Shown here: positions 43,203 to 51,966 of the stretch, one piece after another | How the letters are laid out: the number at the start of each line of letters is the position of its first letter | How positions within the stretch are numbered: the stretch's first letter is position 1 | Source: DASZRZ01 sp963732925 | GTDB taxonomy: Bacteria > Acidobacteriota > Terriglobia > Terriglobales > Acidobacteriaceae | Reading direction: 5' to 3' | Assembly: GCA_963732925.1 (NCBI GenBank) | Contig: CAVTBJ010000014.1 | Coordinates: forward strand, 1-64,000 | DNA length: 64,000 bases | Notes under the pieces: generated by a model | What the model saw: only the letters and a program-made list of their open reading frames with translations | The model's database searches: none | What the model was told of the DNA's origin: nothing | Position numbers and translations under genes: made by a program

Positions 43203-43802
43203 TCACCGCTTCGTCGCCGCCGGGGCCGCTGGCTTGGATGTGCCCACCGTGGCGGCTTCCGACGTCGGCGTTTTGGCCTCCCCTGGCGCAACGTGAATGT
43301 CTTTGGGGATGCCGAAGTTCCCGCCGAGCGCGCCAATGTCCTTGGGATCGATCGGACCGTCGAGGTGCACAAACGTCAATTCCTTGGGCTCTTGCGCCAG
43401 GATCACCATGCCCATGAAGTTGTTGTTTACTTCCTTCAGGAGGATCTGGACATGCTCCTGATCCGGTTTGTTCACGACGTCCACAATGTGTACCCACTCC
43501 GGACCTCGTAGCTGGGCGCGAATCGGTTCCACGTCGGCATCCGTAAATGCGCCCGCCTGCTTAAACCGCAGGCTCTGCACGTAAATGCCATTCAATTTCG
43601 AGACGATCTGCCGGCCCTTGGTGTCGTTTTTATCCATGGAGTTTGAGGCAAACCCCAGCATGTTGCGGTTCAGGTCGACGTGGACAACCTCATCCGCCTT
43701 GGCGGCCAGCTTGTTCCAGCTTTCGGGGACCTTAATGGTCTGCCCAGTGCCCCAAACGACACTTGCCACGATGAAGACCGCGCACCACGTAACTCGTTTC
43801 AT
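43203..43802 (-). CDS. DUF4252-like exported protein
   Basis: A 199-residue protein with a signal peptide (MKRVTWCAVFIVASVVWGTG) and a mature part like DUF4252: ESWNKLAAKADEVVHVDL, then KLNGIYVQSLRFKQAGAF, LRGPEWVHIVDV and AQEPKELTFVHLDGPI. The Ala/Pro/Lys-rich tail after HVAPGEAK is low complexity. The function is unknown. ATG 43802 is preferred over 43817. It is the last gene of an ECF-sigma operon and overlaps or abuts the gene upstream, so it may be a target or modulator of that sigma factor. Confidence 0.85.
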   Translation of the reverse strand: MKRVTWCAVFIVASVVWGTGQTIKVPESWNKLAAKADEVVHVDLNRNMLGFASNSMDKNDTKGRQIVSKLNGIYVQSLRFKQAGAFTDADVEPIRAQLRGPEWVHIVDVVNKPDQEHVQILLKEVNNNFMGMVILAQEPKELTFVHLDGPIDPKDIGALGGNFGIPKDIHVAPGEAKTPTSEAATVGTSKPAAPAATKR

Positions 43803-43816
43803 TGCTTTCCTTTCCA

Positions 43817-44134
43817 CTACTGTTCTGAAAGTCCCTGCACCGCGTCTTGCGCCAGGCGTATCTTGTCGCCTGCGATACGGAGCGCAATCGTTACCTGCCG
43901 CCGTACGGCTTCGCCTCGCGTTTGTTGCCGCTGCTGCTCATAGCGATATCCCATGCCGCCGAGCACAGCCAGACACAGCACGGCGGCCGGGGCCCAGCGG
44001 AGCGGCGGGATCCTCAGCCACCCCTGCTTTCGCCGGTGCTCCCGCTCAATGCGTTCCCGGACGCTGGCGCTGAAATCGGTTCCCGGGTCCTGCCGCCGCA
44101 ACGCCTTGCGGAGTTCCTGTTCAAGATGGTCCAT
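43817..44134 (-). CDS. Small one-helix membrane protein, probable anti-sigma factor
   Basis: A 105-residue protein starting at ATG 44134, with GGAGAAGGG upstream. A charged N-terminal cytoplasmic part (DHLEQELRKALRRQDPGTDF) is followed by one helix (PPLRWAPAAVLCLAVLGGMGY) and a short periplasmic tail. It lies directly after the ECF sigma gene, which ends at 44164, in the place where anti-sigma factors usually sit. No Zn-ligand HxxxCxxC motif is present, so it is not a typical ZAS protein; the anti-sigma role is inferred from context. Confidence 0.65.
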   Translation of the reverse strand: MDHLEQELRKALRRQDPGTDFSASVRERIEREHRRKQGWLRIPPLRWAPAAVLCLAVLGGMGYRYEQQRQQTRGEAVRRQVTIALRIAGDKIRLAQDAVQGLSEQ

Positions 44135-44163
44135 GGGTCCCTTCTCCACTTTACTTTTCCACT

Positions 44164-44682
44164 TCACTTCTGCAGTGGGCTGGCTCCCACTTTTTCCCGT
44201 AGGACAGCCAGAGCGCGCTGCAACCTGCTCTTCACCGTGTTCACCGGAATGCCCATCACCTGGGCAATATCCTTGGGATCCAGGTCTTCCTGATAGCGCA
44301 GGATGACGATCATGCGCGTCTTGGCCGGCAAGGACGCCACCAGCCTCCGCAGATCCTCGCGCAGTAGAGGGTTGTCTGCGGGCGCTGGCGATTCCCAGGT
44401 TTCCTCAAGTGGAACCTCCGGACGCCGCTGCCGCCGTCGCGCCTCTCCGATGCAGCGATTGACGGTGACCCGACGCAGCCAGAAGACCACATGTTCCCGG
44501 GACTGGAGCTTGTCCAGGGAACGGTAGAGCTGGAGAAACACTTCCTGCGCCAGTTCCTCGGCGGCGGCGCGGTCGCGCAGGAAATAGCACGCCAGGCTGA
44601 ACACCATGGCCCGGTGCTCCCGCATCAGGACGCTGAAATCCGGCACTCCCGTCTCGCTCGCCGCCGGGTTCGGTAAGCTCAT
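44164..44682 (-). CDS. ECF-type RNA polymerase sigma factor
   Basis: A 172-residue sigma-70 family group 4 protein. Region 2 is MVFSLACYFLRDRAAAEELA, continuing QEVFLQLYRSLDKL and FWLRRVTVNRCIGEARRRQ. Region 4 is LPAKTRMIVILRYQEDLDPK, then IAQVMGIPVNTVKSRLQRAL with the helix-turn-helix. It directs transcription of a specific regulon. ATG 44682. It heads a three-gene minus-strand operon with a membrane protein and a DUF4252 protein; autoregulation from the 220-bp upstream gap is likely but no promoter is proven. Confidence 0.96.
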   Translation of the reverse strand: MSLPNPAASETGVPDFSVLMREHRAMVFSLACYFLRDRAAAEELAQEVFLQLYRSLDKLQSREHVVFWLRRVTVNRCIGEARRRQRRPEVPLEETWESPAPADNPLLREDLRRLVASLPAKTRMIVILRYQEDLDPKDIAQVMGIPVNTVKSRLQRALAVLREKVGASPLQK

Positions 44683-44906
44683 CGCCCAGTGCCCTCACTG
44701 ATCTATACGCAGAAAAGGACCGGCCAGAATGCAAAAGATTTATGCAAAGTTAGTGCAGAGGCAGAAACTGCCGCGCAGGTGCCGGCTACTGAGAAGAGGC
44801 GAGTAGCCAGGTGAAAGAAGAAATAGCTCTAACCCTCAAAGATAGTGGAGAGATCCGTAGTTGGCTTTCCTCCGCGCCTCTGCCTCTCCACGCCTGGTTT
44901 TCCGCT

Positions 44907-45224
44907 CTACTGTTCCCCCGCCAGCAGATCTTCCAGTTCCCGGCGGAAACGTCGCAGGGCTTCCAGGCGTTCCGCCGTTGCCTCTACTACCTCGGACTTC
45001 CATTGAAAGACCTGCTGGCCTTCCTTCTCGACGAGTACTCCCATCAGTTCGCCCATGCGCCAGCCGGGCGCCCCGATCATGCGCAGCCCATCGGGTGTGG
45101 GCTGTAGCAGTGTGATGATTCCGTCCCGTATCACACCCACGGCGCTCGGGTACATATCGAAGGTTTCAACCTCAAACCCCGCCAGGTAAATGCGTTGCAG
45201 TTGCGCGGCTGAATCAGGCATGGC
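44907..45224 (-). CDS. Small soluble protein of unknown function
   Basis: A 105-residue protein from ATG 45224; 45287 is in frame but the longer N-terminus looks non-native. It has a compact alpha/beta pattern (YLAGFEVETFDMYPSAVGVI, then GVLVEKEGQQVFQWKSEVV) and a C-terminal helix rich in Arg and Leu. No family was recognised; such proteins recur in this phylum. It is divergent from the PP2C phosphatase gene, with 175 bp between starts. Confidence 0.65.
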   Translation of the reverse strand, partial: AMPDSAAQLQRIYLAGFEVETFDMYPSAVGVIRDGIITLLQPTPDGLRMIGAPGWRMGELMGVLVEKEGQQVFQWKSEVVEATAERLEALRRFRRELEDLLAGEQ

Positions 45225-45399
45225 GTTTCCGCGTTTATTGTGACACAGCTCCGAAGGCGCCCACGAACCGCCTTCAGACGGTGGCAAAGACGAGCTGGAT
45301 CAGTGCCATCGTCGAATCCGTCCCCCCCCGCCGGACATCCGTTGAACCAAGGGTTTCAGGTCTCTGCGGCAGTCGGTTCGCGGACCGAGTACCGCTGCT

Positions 45400-47172
45400 A
45401 TGATGGATGAAACTGAAACTATGAACAGTCCTTCGACATCCCAGGCATTCGCTCCCGAGCAGGCGGACCAGTTCCTGCTGGAAGTTGCCGACACCATCAC
45501 CAACACGCTGGACCTCGATACCCTCATGGCCCGCGTCGCGGAACTGGTGCGCAAGATCATCCCCTACGAAGTCTTTGCCATCCTGTTGCTGAATGAAAAG
45601 ACCCAGGAGCTGAAAATTCGCTTCCAGATCGGCCACCCCAAAGAAGTGGAGAAGCTGCGTATTCCCATCGGCCAAGGCGTGACCGGCGTGGCCGCGCAGC
45701 GCCGCGAGCCCGTGCTGGTGAACGACGTCCAGCAGGACGGCCGCTACATCGGAGTGCCCGGCATCGCCTCCGAGCTGGCCATTCCCCTGATTACCAAGAA
45801 CAAGGTGATTGGGGTGATTGACATCGAAGCCGCGGAGCCCGGATTTTTTAGCGATGAGCACCAGAGGCTGCTGGCTCTGGTGGCTTCGCGCATCGCGGTC
45901 GGCATTGAAAATGCCCGCCTCTACACTCGCGTTGCGCGCCAGGCCAAGACCCTCACGGTGCTTAACGAAATCAGCCGTGAGCTCACCTCCATTCTCCACG
46001 TCGACGAACTGCTCAAGCGCATCGGCGAGCTGTTAAGCCGGCTGATTGACTACCAGATGTTCAGCATCCTGGAGCTGACCGACGACAACCTGGTGCATCG
46101 TTTCTCCTTGCGCTTCAACCAGGCCATCCAGGTCAAGCACGACATCAAAATGGGCGAAGGCTTTGTGGGCTACGCAGCCTTGCATCGCGAGGCGGTGTTG
46201 GTGCGGGACGTGACCAGGGACCCGCGTTACATCCAGATCAATCCCGAAACCCGTTCGGAGCTGGCGGTACCCCTCATCTATAAAGATCGCCTGCTGGGAG
46301 TCCTGGACCTGGAGCACACGCGCCGCGGATATTTCACCGAAGAGCACGTCCGCACCATGACCACGCTGGCCGGCCAGATCGCCATTGCGCTGGAGAATGC
46401 GCGTCTCTACGAACGTATTGAGCGCCAGGAGCGCCGCCTGCAAAAAGATCTGCAGCTTGCCCGCGAGCTGCAATTCCGGCTTTTGCCGTCCAGTTTCCCC
46501 AAGCTGCGCAATGCGGAGGTCTTTGCCCGCTTTCTTCCCGCGCGCGCTATCGGCGGCGACCTCTATGACTTTGTCCGCTACGGCGCGGGCGACTGCGAGC
46601 CCTGTACCGGTTTGGTCATCGGTGACGTTTCCGGCAAGGGGTCGCCGGCTGCCCTCTATGCCGCCATGGTGAGCGGAATCCTGCGCTCGCACGCGGCAGA
46701 CCAGCCGGGAGCAGCGCAAATTCTGGGACTCATCAACCACTCCCTGGCCGAGCACCGCATCGATGGACAATTTGTTTCCATCATTTACGCCCTGTGGAAC
46801 GACGACCTTCGGCAACTCAAGATCGCTAACTCCGGGTTGCCGCGGCCTGTCTTCTGGCGCGATGGCGAACTGCAGCGGGTGGAAATCAAAGGGCTGCCGC
46901 TGGGGCTGTTTGATACCGTGGAGCACGACGAAATTACTTTCGATTGCCGCCCCGGCGACCTGATGGTGTTCTTCAGCGATGGCCTGGTGGACGCCGCCAA
47001 CCGCGAAGGCACACTCTTCGGACGCGAAGGCATCGAGCGGGTCATCGCCCGCAATGCCCACCGCTCGGCAGAGGAGATTGTGAACGCGCTGTTTCACGCT
47101 GCTACAAAATTCGCCGATTTCAGCACTCCCTATGACGATCAGACCGCGGTAGCGCTGAAGATCAAATCATAG
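45400..47172 (+). CDS. GAF-GAF-PP2C (RsbU/SpoIIE-type) serine phosphatase
   Basis: A 590-residue signalling protein. Two GAF domains lie at about residues 25-175 (ADTITNTLDLDTLMARV) and 190-350. After a helix with LQLARELQFRLLPSSFPK, a PP2C phosphatase domain has AIGGDLYDF, VIGDVSGKGSPAALYAAM and, near its end, GDLMVFFSDGLVDAANREG plus YDDQTAVALK. These hold the metal-binding Asp residues. It probably controls a partner-switch or anti-anti-sigma system; no such partner is adjacent. Start ATG 45400, 45403 or 45421. Confidence 0.94.
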   Translation: MMDETETMNSPSTSQAFAPEQADQFLLEVADTITNTLDLDTLMARVAELVRKIIPYEVFAILLLNEKTQELKIRFQIGHPKEVEKLRIPIGQGVTGVAAQRREPVLVNDVQQDGRYIGVPGIASELAIPLITKNKVIGVIDIEAAEPGFFSDEHQRLLALVASRIAVGIENARLYTRVARQAKTLTVLNEISRELTSILHVDELLKRIGELLSRLIDYQMFSILELTDDNLVHRFSLRFNQAIQVKHDIKMGEGFVGYAALHREAVLVRDVTRDPRYIQINPETRSELAVPLIYKDRLLGVLDLEHTRRGYFTEEHVRTMTTLAGQIAIALENARLYERIERQERRLQKDLQLARELQFRLLPSSFPKLRNAEVFARFLPARAIGGDLYDFVRYGAGDCEPCTGLVIGDVSGKGSPAALYAAMVSGILRSHAADQPGAAQILGLINHSLAEHRIDGQFVSIIYALWNDDLRQLKIANSGLPRPVFWRDGELQRVEIKGLPLGLFDTVEHDEITFDCRPGDLMVFFSDGLVDAANREGTLFGREGIERVIARNAHRSAEEIVNALFHAATKFADFSTPYDDQTAVALKIKS

Positions 47173-47242
47173 CAATGAGCAGTCCTCGTCAGCATTCAGA
47201 GCCGCATGGCCGCTCAATGCTATTCTGTGACCCAAAGCTTCC

Positions 47243-48559
47243 ATGGCGAAATTAACTCCCAACCAGCGTCCTCCGGCATTCATCTATTCCGGCAATGCCC
47301 TGCACTGCGAGCGCATTCCGTTGGCGCGACTCGCCGCGAAATACGGCACACCGCTGTATGTGTATTCCGGTAGCACGATTCGCCAGCGCTTCCAGGCATT
47401 CGACAAGGCGTTCCACGGATTTGCCCACACCGTCTGCTATTCCGTGAAGGCCAACCCGAATCTTTCCATCCTGAAGCTGCTGGCCCGCCTGGGCAGCGGC
47501 TTTGACGTGGTTTCCGGGGGCGAACTGGAGCGCGTGCTGCTGGCCAGCCGCAAGGCCGCCGCCCAGGTGGTGTTCTCCGGGGTGGGCAAGACCGCCGCGG
47601 AGATGGACGCCGCCTTGCGCGCGGGCATTTTGATGTTCAACGTGGAAAGCGAAGGCGAGCTGGCGCTGTTGGCCGAACGGGCCGCGCGCCTCCGCCGCAA
47701 AGCGCGCATGGCGCTGCGCGTCAATCCGGATGTTCCCGCCGACACGCATCCCTACATTGCTACCGGCCTGCATAAGCACAAGTTCGGCGTGCCCATGGCG
47801 GCCGCGCGCCGGCTTTATCAGACTGCCGGGCGCGAGCGCTGGCTGGAGGTGGCCGGAGTGAGCGTGCACATTGGGTCGCAGATCACGACGGTCGAGCCGT
47901 TTTCTGAGGCCATGCAGCGCGTCGCCGAACTCGTCCGCGAATTGCAGGCGGCCGGCCACAAGCTCCGCTACGTCGATGCCGGTGGAGGCCTCGGGATCGA
48001 CTACGAGCACCAGCCCGCACCCAACGGCCGCCGCGCCGCGCAATCTCCCGACGACTTCCCTGCTCACGCCGCCGCCTACGCGCGGGCTGTCACCGCGCCC
48101 CTGCGCGGTCTGGGAATTCATCTATTGCTTGAGCCCGGACGCTCTATCGTGGCGAGAGCAGGAGCATTATTGGTTCAGATTCTCTATACCAAGCAGAACG
48201 ATCACAAACGTTTTTTGGTGGTAGACGGCGCCATGAACGACCTGATCCGTCCCGCGCTCTATGGGGCACACCATGACATCATCCCCGTCGTACTGCCCAG
48301 GCGCGGCTCGAAGCCCGGGACGGTGGATGTGGTCGGTCCCATCTGCGAGAGCGGAGACTTCTTCGCCCGCGACCGCGAACTCCCGCAGGTCAGCGACGGC
48401 GAACTGCTCGCCATCCTCGACGCGGGAGCCTACGGAGCGTCCATTTCCTCCAACTACAATACCCGTCCCCGGGCGGCGGAGGTGATGGTGGAAGGGGCAA
48501 AGGCGCGCGTAGTGCGGAAGCGGGAAAGCGTGAAGGATCTGGTGAGGAATGAGCTGTAG
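47243..48559 (+). CDS. lysA: Diaminopimelate decarboxylase
   Basis: Decarboxylates meso-diaminopimelate to lysine, using pyridoxal phosphate. The N-terminal TPLYVYSGSTIRQRF and YSVKANPNLSILK (with the PLP Lys) form the barrel start. SVHIGSQIT, VDAGGGLGIDYE, LLEPGRSIVARAG and CESGDFFARDREL (with the substrate Cys) are all in order. 438 residues, full length. ATG at 47243. DapF or other lysine genes are not next to it. Confidence 0.97.
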   Translation: MAKLTPNQRPPAFIYSGNALHCERIPLARLAAKYGTPLYVYSGSTIRQRFQAFDKAFHGFAHTVCYSVKANPNLSILKLLARLGSGFDVVSGGELERVLLASRKAAAQVVFSGVGKTAAEMDAALRAGILMFNVESEGELALLAERAARLRRKARMALRVNPDVPADTHPYIATGLHKHKFGVPMAAARRLYQTAGRERWLEVAGVSVHIGSQITTVEPFSEAMQRVAELVRELQAAGHKLRYVDAGGGLGIDYEHQPAPNGRRAAQSPDDFPAHAAAYARAVTAPLRGLGIHLLLEPGRSIVARAGALLVQILYTKQNDHKRFLVVDGAMNDLIRPALYGAHHDIIPVVLPRRGSKPGTVDVVGPICESGDFFARDRELPQVSDGELLAILDAGAYGASISSNYNTRPRAAEVMVEGAKARVVRKRESVKDLVRNEL

Positions 48560-48594
48560 GTAAAAGACTAAAGTCAATCACTCAAGGAGCGCAC

Positions 48595-49095
48595 ATGTCA
48601 GTTAGCGATCTTCTGCTGCCAGAGTTCGAAGAAGAGATCAAGAAGGCCCGGACCACTTTGCAGCGAGTTCCCAACCAGCCGGATTTCGCGCCCCACCCCA
48701 AGTCCATGCCTCTGGGTAGGCTAGCGCCCCACATCGCGCAGCTCGCCGGATTCGGAGTAACCGTCTTGACCACTCCGCAACTGGATTTCGCCAGCGGTGA
48801 CTACAAACCGCTGCCGTTCGAGTCAGCCGAGCAACTGGTTCGCGCTCTCGATGAAAACGCAGCCAAGGTTCGCGGCGCGCTGCGGCAAACGCCGGATGAA
48901 GCCTGGAGCCAGCCCTGGCAGCTTTTGTTTGGTGGGAAGCAGCTTTTTGAGGGCTCGCGTTTCCTGGCCTACCGTCAAATGTTCCTCAATCACCTGGTCC
49001 ATCATCGCGCGCAGCTCGGCGTGTACCTCCGGCTATGCGGCGTGCCGGTACCGTCCACCTATGGTCCCTCGGCAGATGACACCATGGGTTTTTGA
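48595..49095 (+). CDS. DinB-family protein
   Basis: A 166-residue four-helix bundle of the DinB/DfsB type. A His in LAPHIAQLAGFG, and the C-terminal NHLVHHRAQLGVYLRL with two His residues, are the usual metal-binding set. Members include bacillithiol-S-transferases (BstA); since bshB1 is in the same window, a thiol-transferase or detoxification role is plausible but unproven. ATG 48595 follows AAGGAG at good spacing. lysA ends 35 bp upstream, so the two may be co-transcribed. Confidence 0.9.
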   Translation: MSVSDLLLPEFEEEIKKARTTLQRVPNQPDFAPHPKSMPLGRLAPHIAQLAGFGVTVLTTPQLDFASGDYKPLPFESAEQLVRALDENAAKVRGALRQTPDEAWSQPWQLLFGGKQLFEGSRFLAYRQMFLNHLVHHRAQLGVYLRLCGVPVPSTYGPSADDTMGF

Positions 49096-49112
49096 GCAAC
49101 AGCTTCAGTGTC

Positions 49113-49214
49113 CAGTTTCAGGTTTGGAGTCGTGCAGCTTCGCGTCTCCGCAAGCACGCGAACTCTGAAGCCGGTCTCCAGCAGATTTGGAACTCGACCA
49201 GACTTGAACTGAAA
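49113..49214 (+). repeat. CAGTTTCAG / CTGAAA intergenic repeat, copy near nadK end
   Basis: CAGTTTCAGG at 49113-49122 and ACTGAAA around 49208 form a spaced inverted pair in the 127-bp gap between DinB and nadK. Related motifs recur at 50130-50240 and 51926-51954. Confidence 0.5.
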
Positions 49215-49222
49215 TTGCTGCC

Positions 49223-50080
49223 CTACCGGGCTCCCCACTTCAGCTTGGCCTGCAACACTTCGAAGAACGCCGGACGAATGCGCAGCAGCTTGGCATAGTG
49301 TTGAGCCTTGCGGCAATGCAGGCGGTCATCGTCCAGCACCGGCACGCCCTCCTGCCCGTCGATACTGAGAAAGGCCTGCTCGCCGCTTTTGATGACCAGT
49401 TCCATCGAGAGCGTATCGTGAACCACCAGCGGACGATGCGTGAGCGAGTGCGGGCACACAGGCGAGATCACCAGCGCTTCAACCGAAGGCATGAGGATGG
49501 GACCGCCCGCCGCCAGAGAATATGCGGTGGAGCCTGTCGGCGTTGAAATAATGATGCCGTCGGCTCGGTAGTTCGATACGAACTGGCTGTCCAGGTAAAG
49601 GTCGATGCTGGCCAGGCGGGAGAGCGCGCTCTTGGTCACCACGGCATCGTTAAGGGCGCTGTAATGCGCTACGCAATTGCCGTCGCGCTGGAGCTCGCAG
49701 CTCAGCATGGAGCGCTGCTCGATGGTGCAGCGATGATGATGGACGGCATTGAGCGCATCATAGATATCCGCCAGTGGCACCTCGGTCAGGAAGCCCAGCG
49801 AACCGAGGTTGACTCCCAGGATGGGAATGCCGGCGTGCGAAACGGCGCGAGCGCTGGCCAGCAGCGTGCCATCGCCTCCCAAAACGAGCGCAAACTCAGC
49901 TCCCGAGCTGCCGATGGTGGAACGCGGAACCGTCTTCAGGTCGGGGAGGTACTCCCCGGTCTCGTCGTCAAGGACGATGCCGTACCCGCGACGTCCCAGC
50001 CAATCCAGCACCGGCGGAAGCAGATCCTTAAGCTCCGGCTTTCCGGGTTTGCAGATGACGGCAACTAACTTGTTGTCCAA
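49223..50080 (-). CDS. nadK: NAD kinase
   Basis: Phosphorylates NAD to NADP. The GGDGT motif is in VLGGDGTLLASAR (68-72 for the core), and NDAVVTK and the Ala/Gly-rich PTGSTAYSLAAGGPI are conserved. IDGQEGVPV is the C-terminal region. 285 residues. The start is TTG 50080; AAGGAGG lies about nine bases upstream, which supports it. It is downstream of nadE by about 165 bp on the same strand, with a repeat in the gap. Confidence 0.96.
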   Translation of the reverse strand: MDNKLVAVICKPGKPELKDLLPPVLDWLGRRGYGIVLDDETGEYLPDLKTVPRSTIGSSGAEFALVLGGDGTLLASARAVSHAGIPILGVNLGSLGFLTEVPLADIYDALNAVHHHRCTIEQRSMLSCELQRDGNCVAHYSALNDAVVTKSALSRLASIDLYLDSQFVSNYRADGIIISTPTGSTAYSLAAGGPILMPSVEALVISPVCPHSLTHRPLVVHDTLSMELVIKSGEQAFLSIDGQEGVPVLDDDRLHCRKAQHYAKLLRIRPAFFEVLQAKLKWGAR

Positions 50081-50129
50081 GCCTCCTGGCCTCCTTGGTA
50101 CTCGGAATCGAGAGTGTACACGAGTGGGA

Positions 50130-50240
50130 CAGTTTCAGTTTCAGTTGCAATATGAGGTTTCGAGTTGCCAGTTTCAAGTTTCGGAAGTGCCAGCTACAAC
50201 CTGCCGCCAAACCTGGCCTCCAAAATTGAAACTCGAAAAT
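50130..50240 (+). repeat. TTTCAGTTTCAG intergenic repeat, copy between nadE and nadK
   Basis: CAGTTTCAGTTTCAGTTGC at 50130-50148, GTTTCAAGTTTC near 50171 and AAATTGAAACTC near 50223 occur in one 165-bp gap. The motif is short, near-tandem on one strand and inverted on the other. It is AT-richer than the surrounding DNA. Confidence 0.5.
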
Positions 50241-50245
50241 GCTTG

Positions 50246-51886
50246 CTAAAAATCCGACTTCGCCGCGATAGGAAACCTGCGGCCCATCCCGAATGCCTTT
50301 TCTGTGATCTTCAATCCCGGCGCCGCCTGCTGGCGCTTGTACTCGGCGCGTTCCACCATTTTGATCACTCTGCGCACCAGCTCCAGATCGAAGTTGCGGG
50401 AAGCGGCGATCTCCTGCGCGCTCTTGGAGTCCTCAATGGAGTCCTCCAGAATCGGATCCAGAACGTCATATGGCGGAAGCGAATCGGTGTCCATCTGTCC
50501 CGGTCGCAACTCCGCCGACGGTGGCTTGGCGATGATAGCCGCGGGGATCACGGTACGCCGCGAATTCACGTATGCCGCCAGCCGATAGACCATGGTCTTA
50601 GGCACGTCGGAAATTACCGCCAGCCCTCCGACCATGTCGCCATAGAGCGTACAGTAGCCCACAGCCAGTTCCGATTTGTTTCCCGTCGTGAGCACCAGCG
50701 AGCCAAACTTGTTGCTCAAGGCCATCAGGATGGCGCCGCGAATACGCGGCTGCAGGTTTTCTTCGGTCACGTCTTCCGGGCAGCCCGCAAACAAAGGCTC
50801 CAGAGTCTTGCGATAGGCCGCGAAAATGTCGGAGATCGGCACCAGTTCGAAGCGGATTCCCAGGTTGGCGGCCAGGCTGCGGGAGTCCTCCACGCTTCCG
50901 CTCGAGGAATACCCGGTCGGCATGCCCACGCCCAGGACGTTCTCGCGCCCCAGGGCATCCACCGCCAGGCAGGCAGTCAGGGCGGAATCGATTCCGCCGC
51001 TCAGGCCCACAATCACCTTTTGGAAGCCGCATTTGTGCACGTAATCTCGCGTCCCCAGTACCAGCGCGGCGTAGGCGCTGGCCTCCTCGCCGGTGTCGCT
51101 GGCGCGCATGTCGCCGTGCAACGTTTCGAGCTCGCAAAAAACCAGGTCTTCTTCAAACGACCTGCCCTGCGCCACCACGGCTCCATTGGGAGCGAGCACC
51201 ATGCTCGAACCGTCGAAGACTAGACTGTCGTTTCCGCCAACCAGATTGCACATCACCACCGGCGCCTGGTATCGGCCCGCAATGGCCGCCAGCATGTCGC
51301 GGCGCAACTCGCGCTTGCCCACGTAAAACGGCGAGGCGGAGATGTTCAGCACGAAGCTTCCGCCGGCCTGCATCAGGTTCTCGACCGGATCCACTCCGTA
51401 CAGCCGGCGGTTCCAGAAGCTTTTGTCGTTCCAGGCGTCTTCGCAAATCGTAAGAGCGATCTGCTTCCCGCAAAACGGCGCCAGCTTCTGCTCCATTGCC
51501 GGTGCAAAGTTGCGGGACTCGTCGAAAACGTCGTAGGTGGGCAACAGCATCTTGTGCTGCAGAAACTCCTGACGCCCGTTGTTCAGCAGGACGGCAGAGT
51601 TCATCACTGACTTGCCGGTCTGAGCCTGGGCCGCCGTCACCAGCCCACAAATCACGGCTATACCCCGGGTCTGGGCCGCAATTCGTTCCGCCATCTCCTG
51701 ATTGCGGCGAACGAAGGCGGGGTTTTCCACCAGATCGCGCGGAGGATATCCGCAGATGGCAAGCTCCGGGAAGACAATCAGCACAGCGCCCGCCGCTTGG
51801 GCGCGCTGTGCAAAGTCCACAATCCGCGCAGCGTTGCCGCTGAAGTCTCCGACTGTAGTATTGATCTGGCCGAGGGCGAGCTTCAC
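50246..51886 (-). CDS. nadE: NAD+ synthase, glutamine-hydrolysing
   Basis: Amidates nicotinate adenine dinucleotide to NAD using glutamine. The N-terminal nitrilase-like glutaminase has VFPELAICGYPPRDL (catalytic Glu) and ALTICEDAWND with the catalytic Cys. The synthase domain has VGLSGGIDSALTACLAV (ATP-binding) and GVGMPTGYSSSGSVEDS. 546 residues from GTG 51886; longer starts at 51925 look wrong because KLALGQINTTVG is the family start. Together with nadK downstream this gives NAD and NADP production. Confidence 0.96.
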   Translation of the reverse strand: MKLALGQINTTVGDFSGNAARIVDFAQRAQAAGAVLIVFPELAICGYPPRDLVENPAFVRRNQEMAERIAAQTRGIAVICGLVTAAQAQTGKSVMNSAVLLNNGRQEFLQHKMLLPTYDVFDESRNFAPAMEQKLAPFCGKQIALTICEDAWNDKSFWNRRLYGVDPVENLMQAGGSFVLNISASPFYVGKRELRRDMLAAIAGRYQAPVVMCNLVGGNDSLVFDGSSMVLAPNGAVVAQGRSFEEDLVFCELETLHGDMRASDTGEEASAYAALVLGTRDYVHKCGFQKVIVGLSGGIDSALTACLAVDALGRENVLGVGMPTGYSSSGSVEDSRSLAANLGIRFELVPISDIFAAYRKTLEPLFAGCPEDVTEENLQPRIRGAILMALSNKFGSLVLTTGNKSELAVGYCTLYGDMVGGLAVISDVPKTMVYRLAAYVNSRRTVIPAAIIAKPPSAELRPGQMDTDSLPPYDVLDPILEDSIEDSKSAQEIAASRNFDLELVRRVIKMVERAEYKRQQAAPGLKITEKAFGMGRRFPIAAKSDF

Positions 51887-51920
51887 ACCTAAAGGATAAC
51901 AAGGCGGGAGAACTTTCCCG

Positions 51921-51960
51921 TTCAAGTTTCAGCTTCCCTGCCCGAAACTGAAACCTGGAT
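51921..51960 (+). repeat. GTTTCAG / CTGAAAC inverted repeat between nadE and the next gene
   Basis: GTTTCAG (51926-51932) and CTGAAAC (51948-51954) face each other across 15 bases (CTTCCCTGCCCGAAA), flanked by CAA/CTG. This 80-bp gap between two minus-strand genes matches the motif seen in the other two gaps of the nad region. Confidence 0.5.
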
Positions 51961-51966
51961 CGGAAA

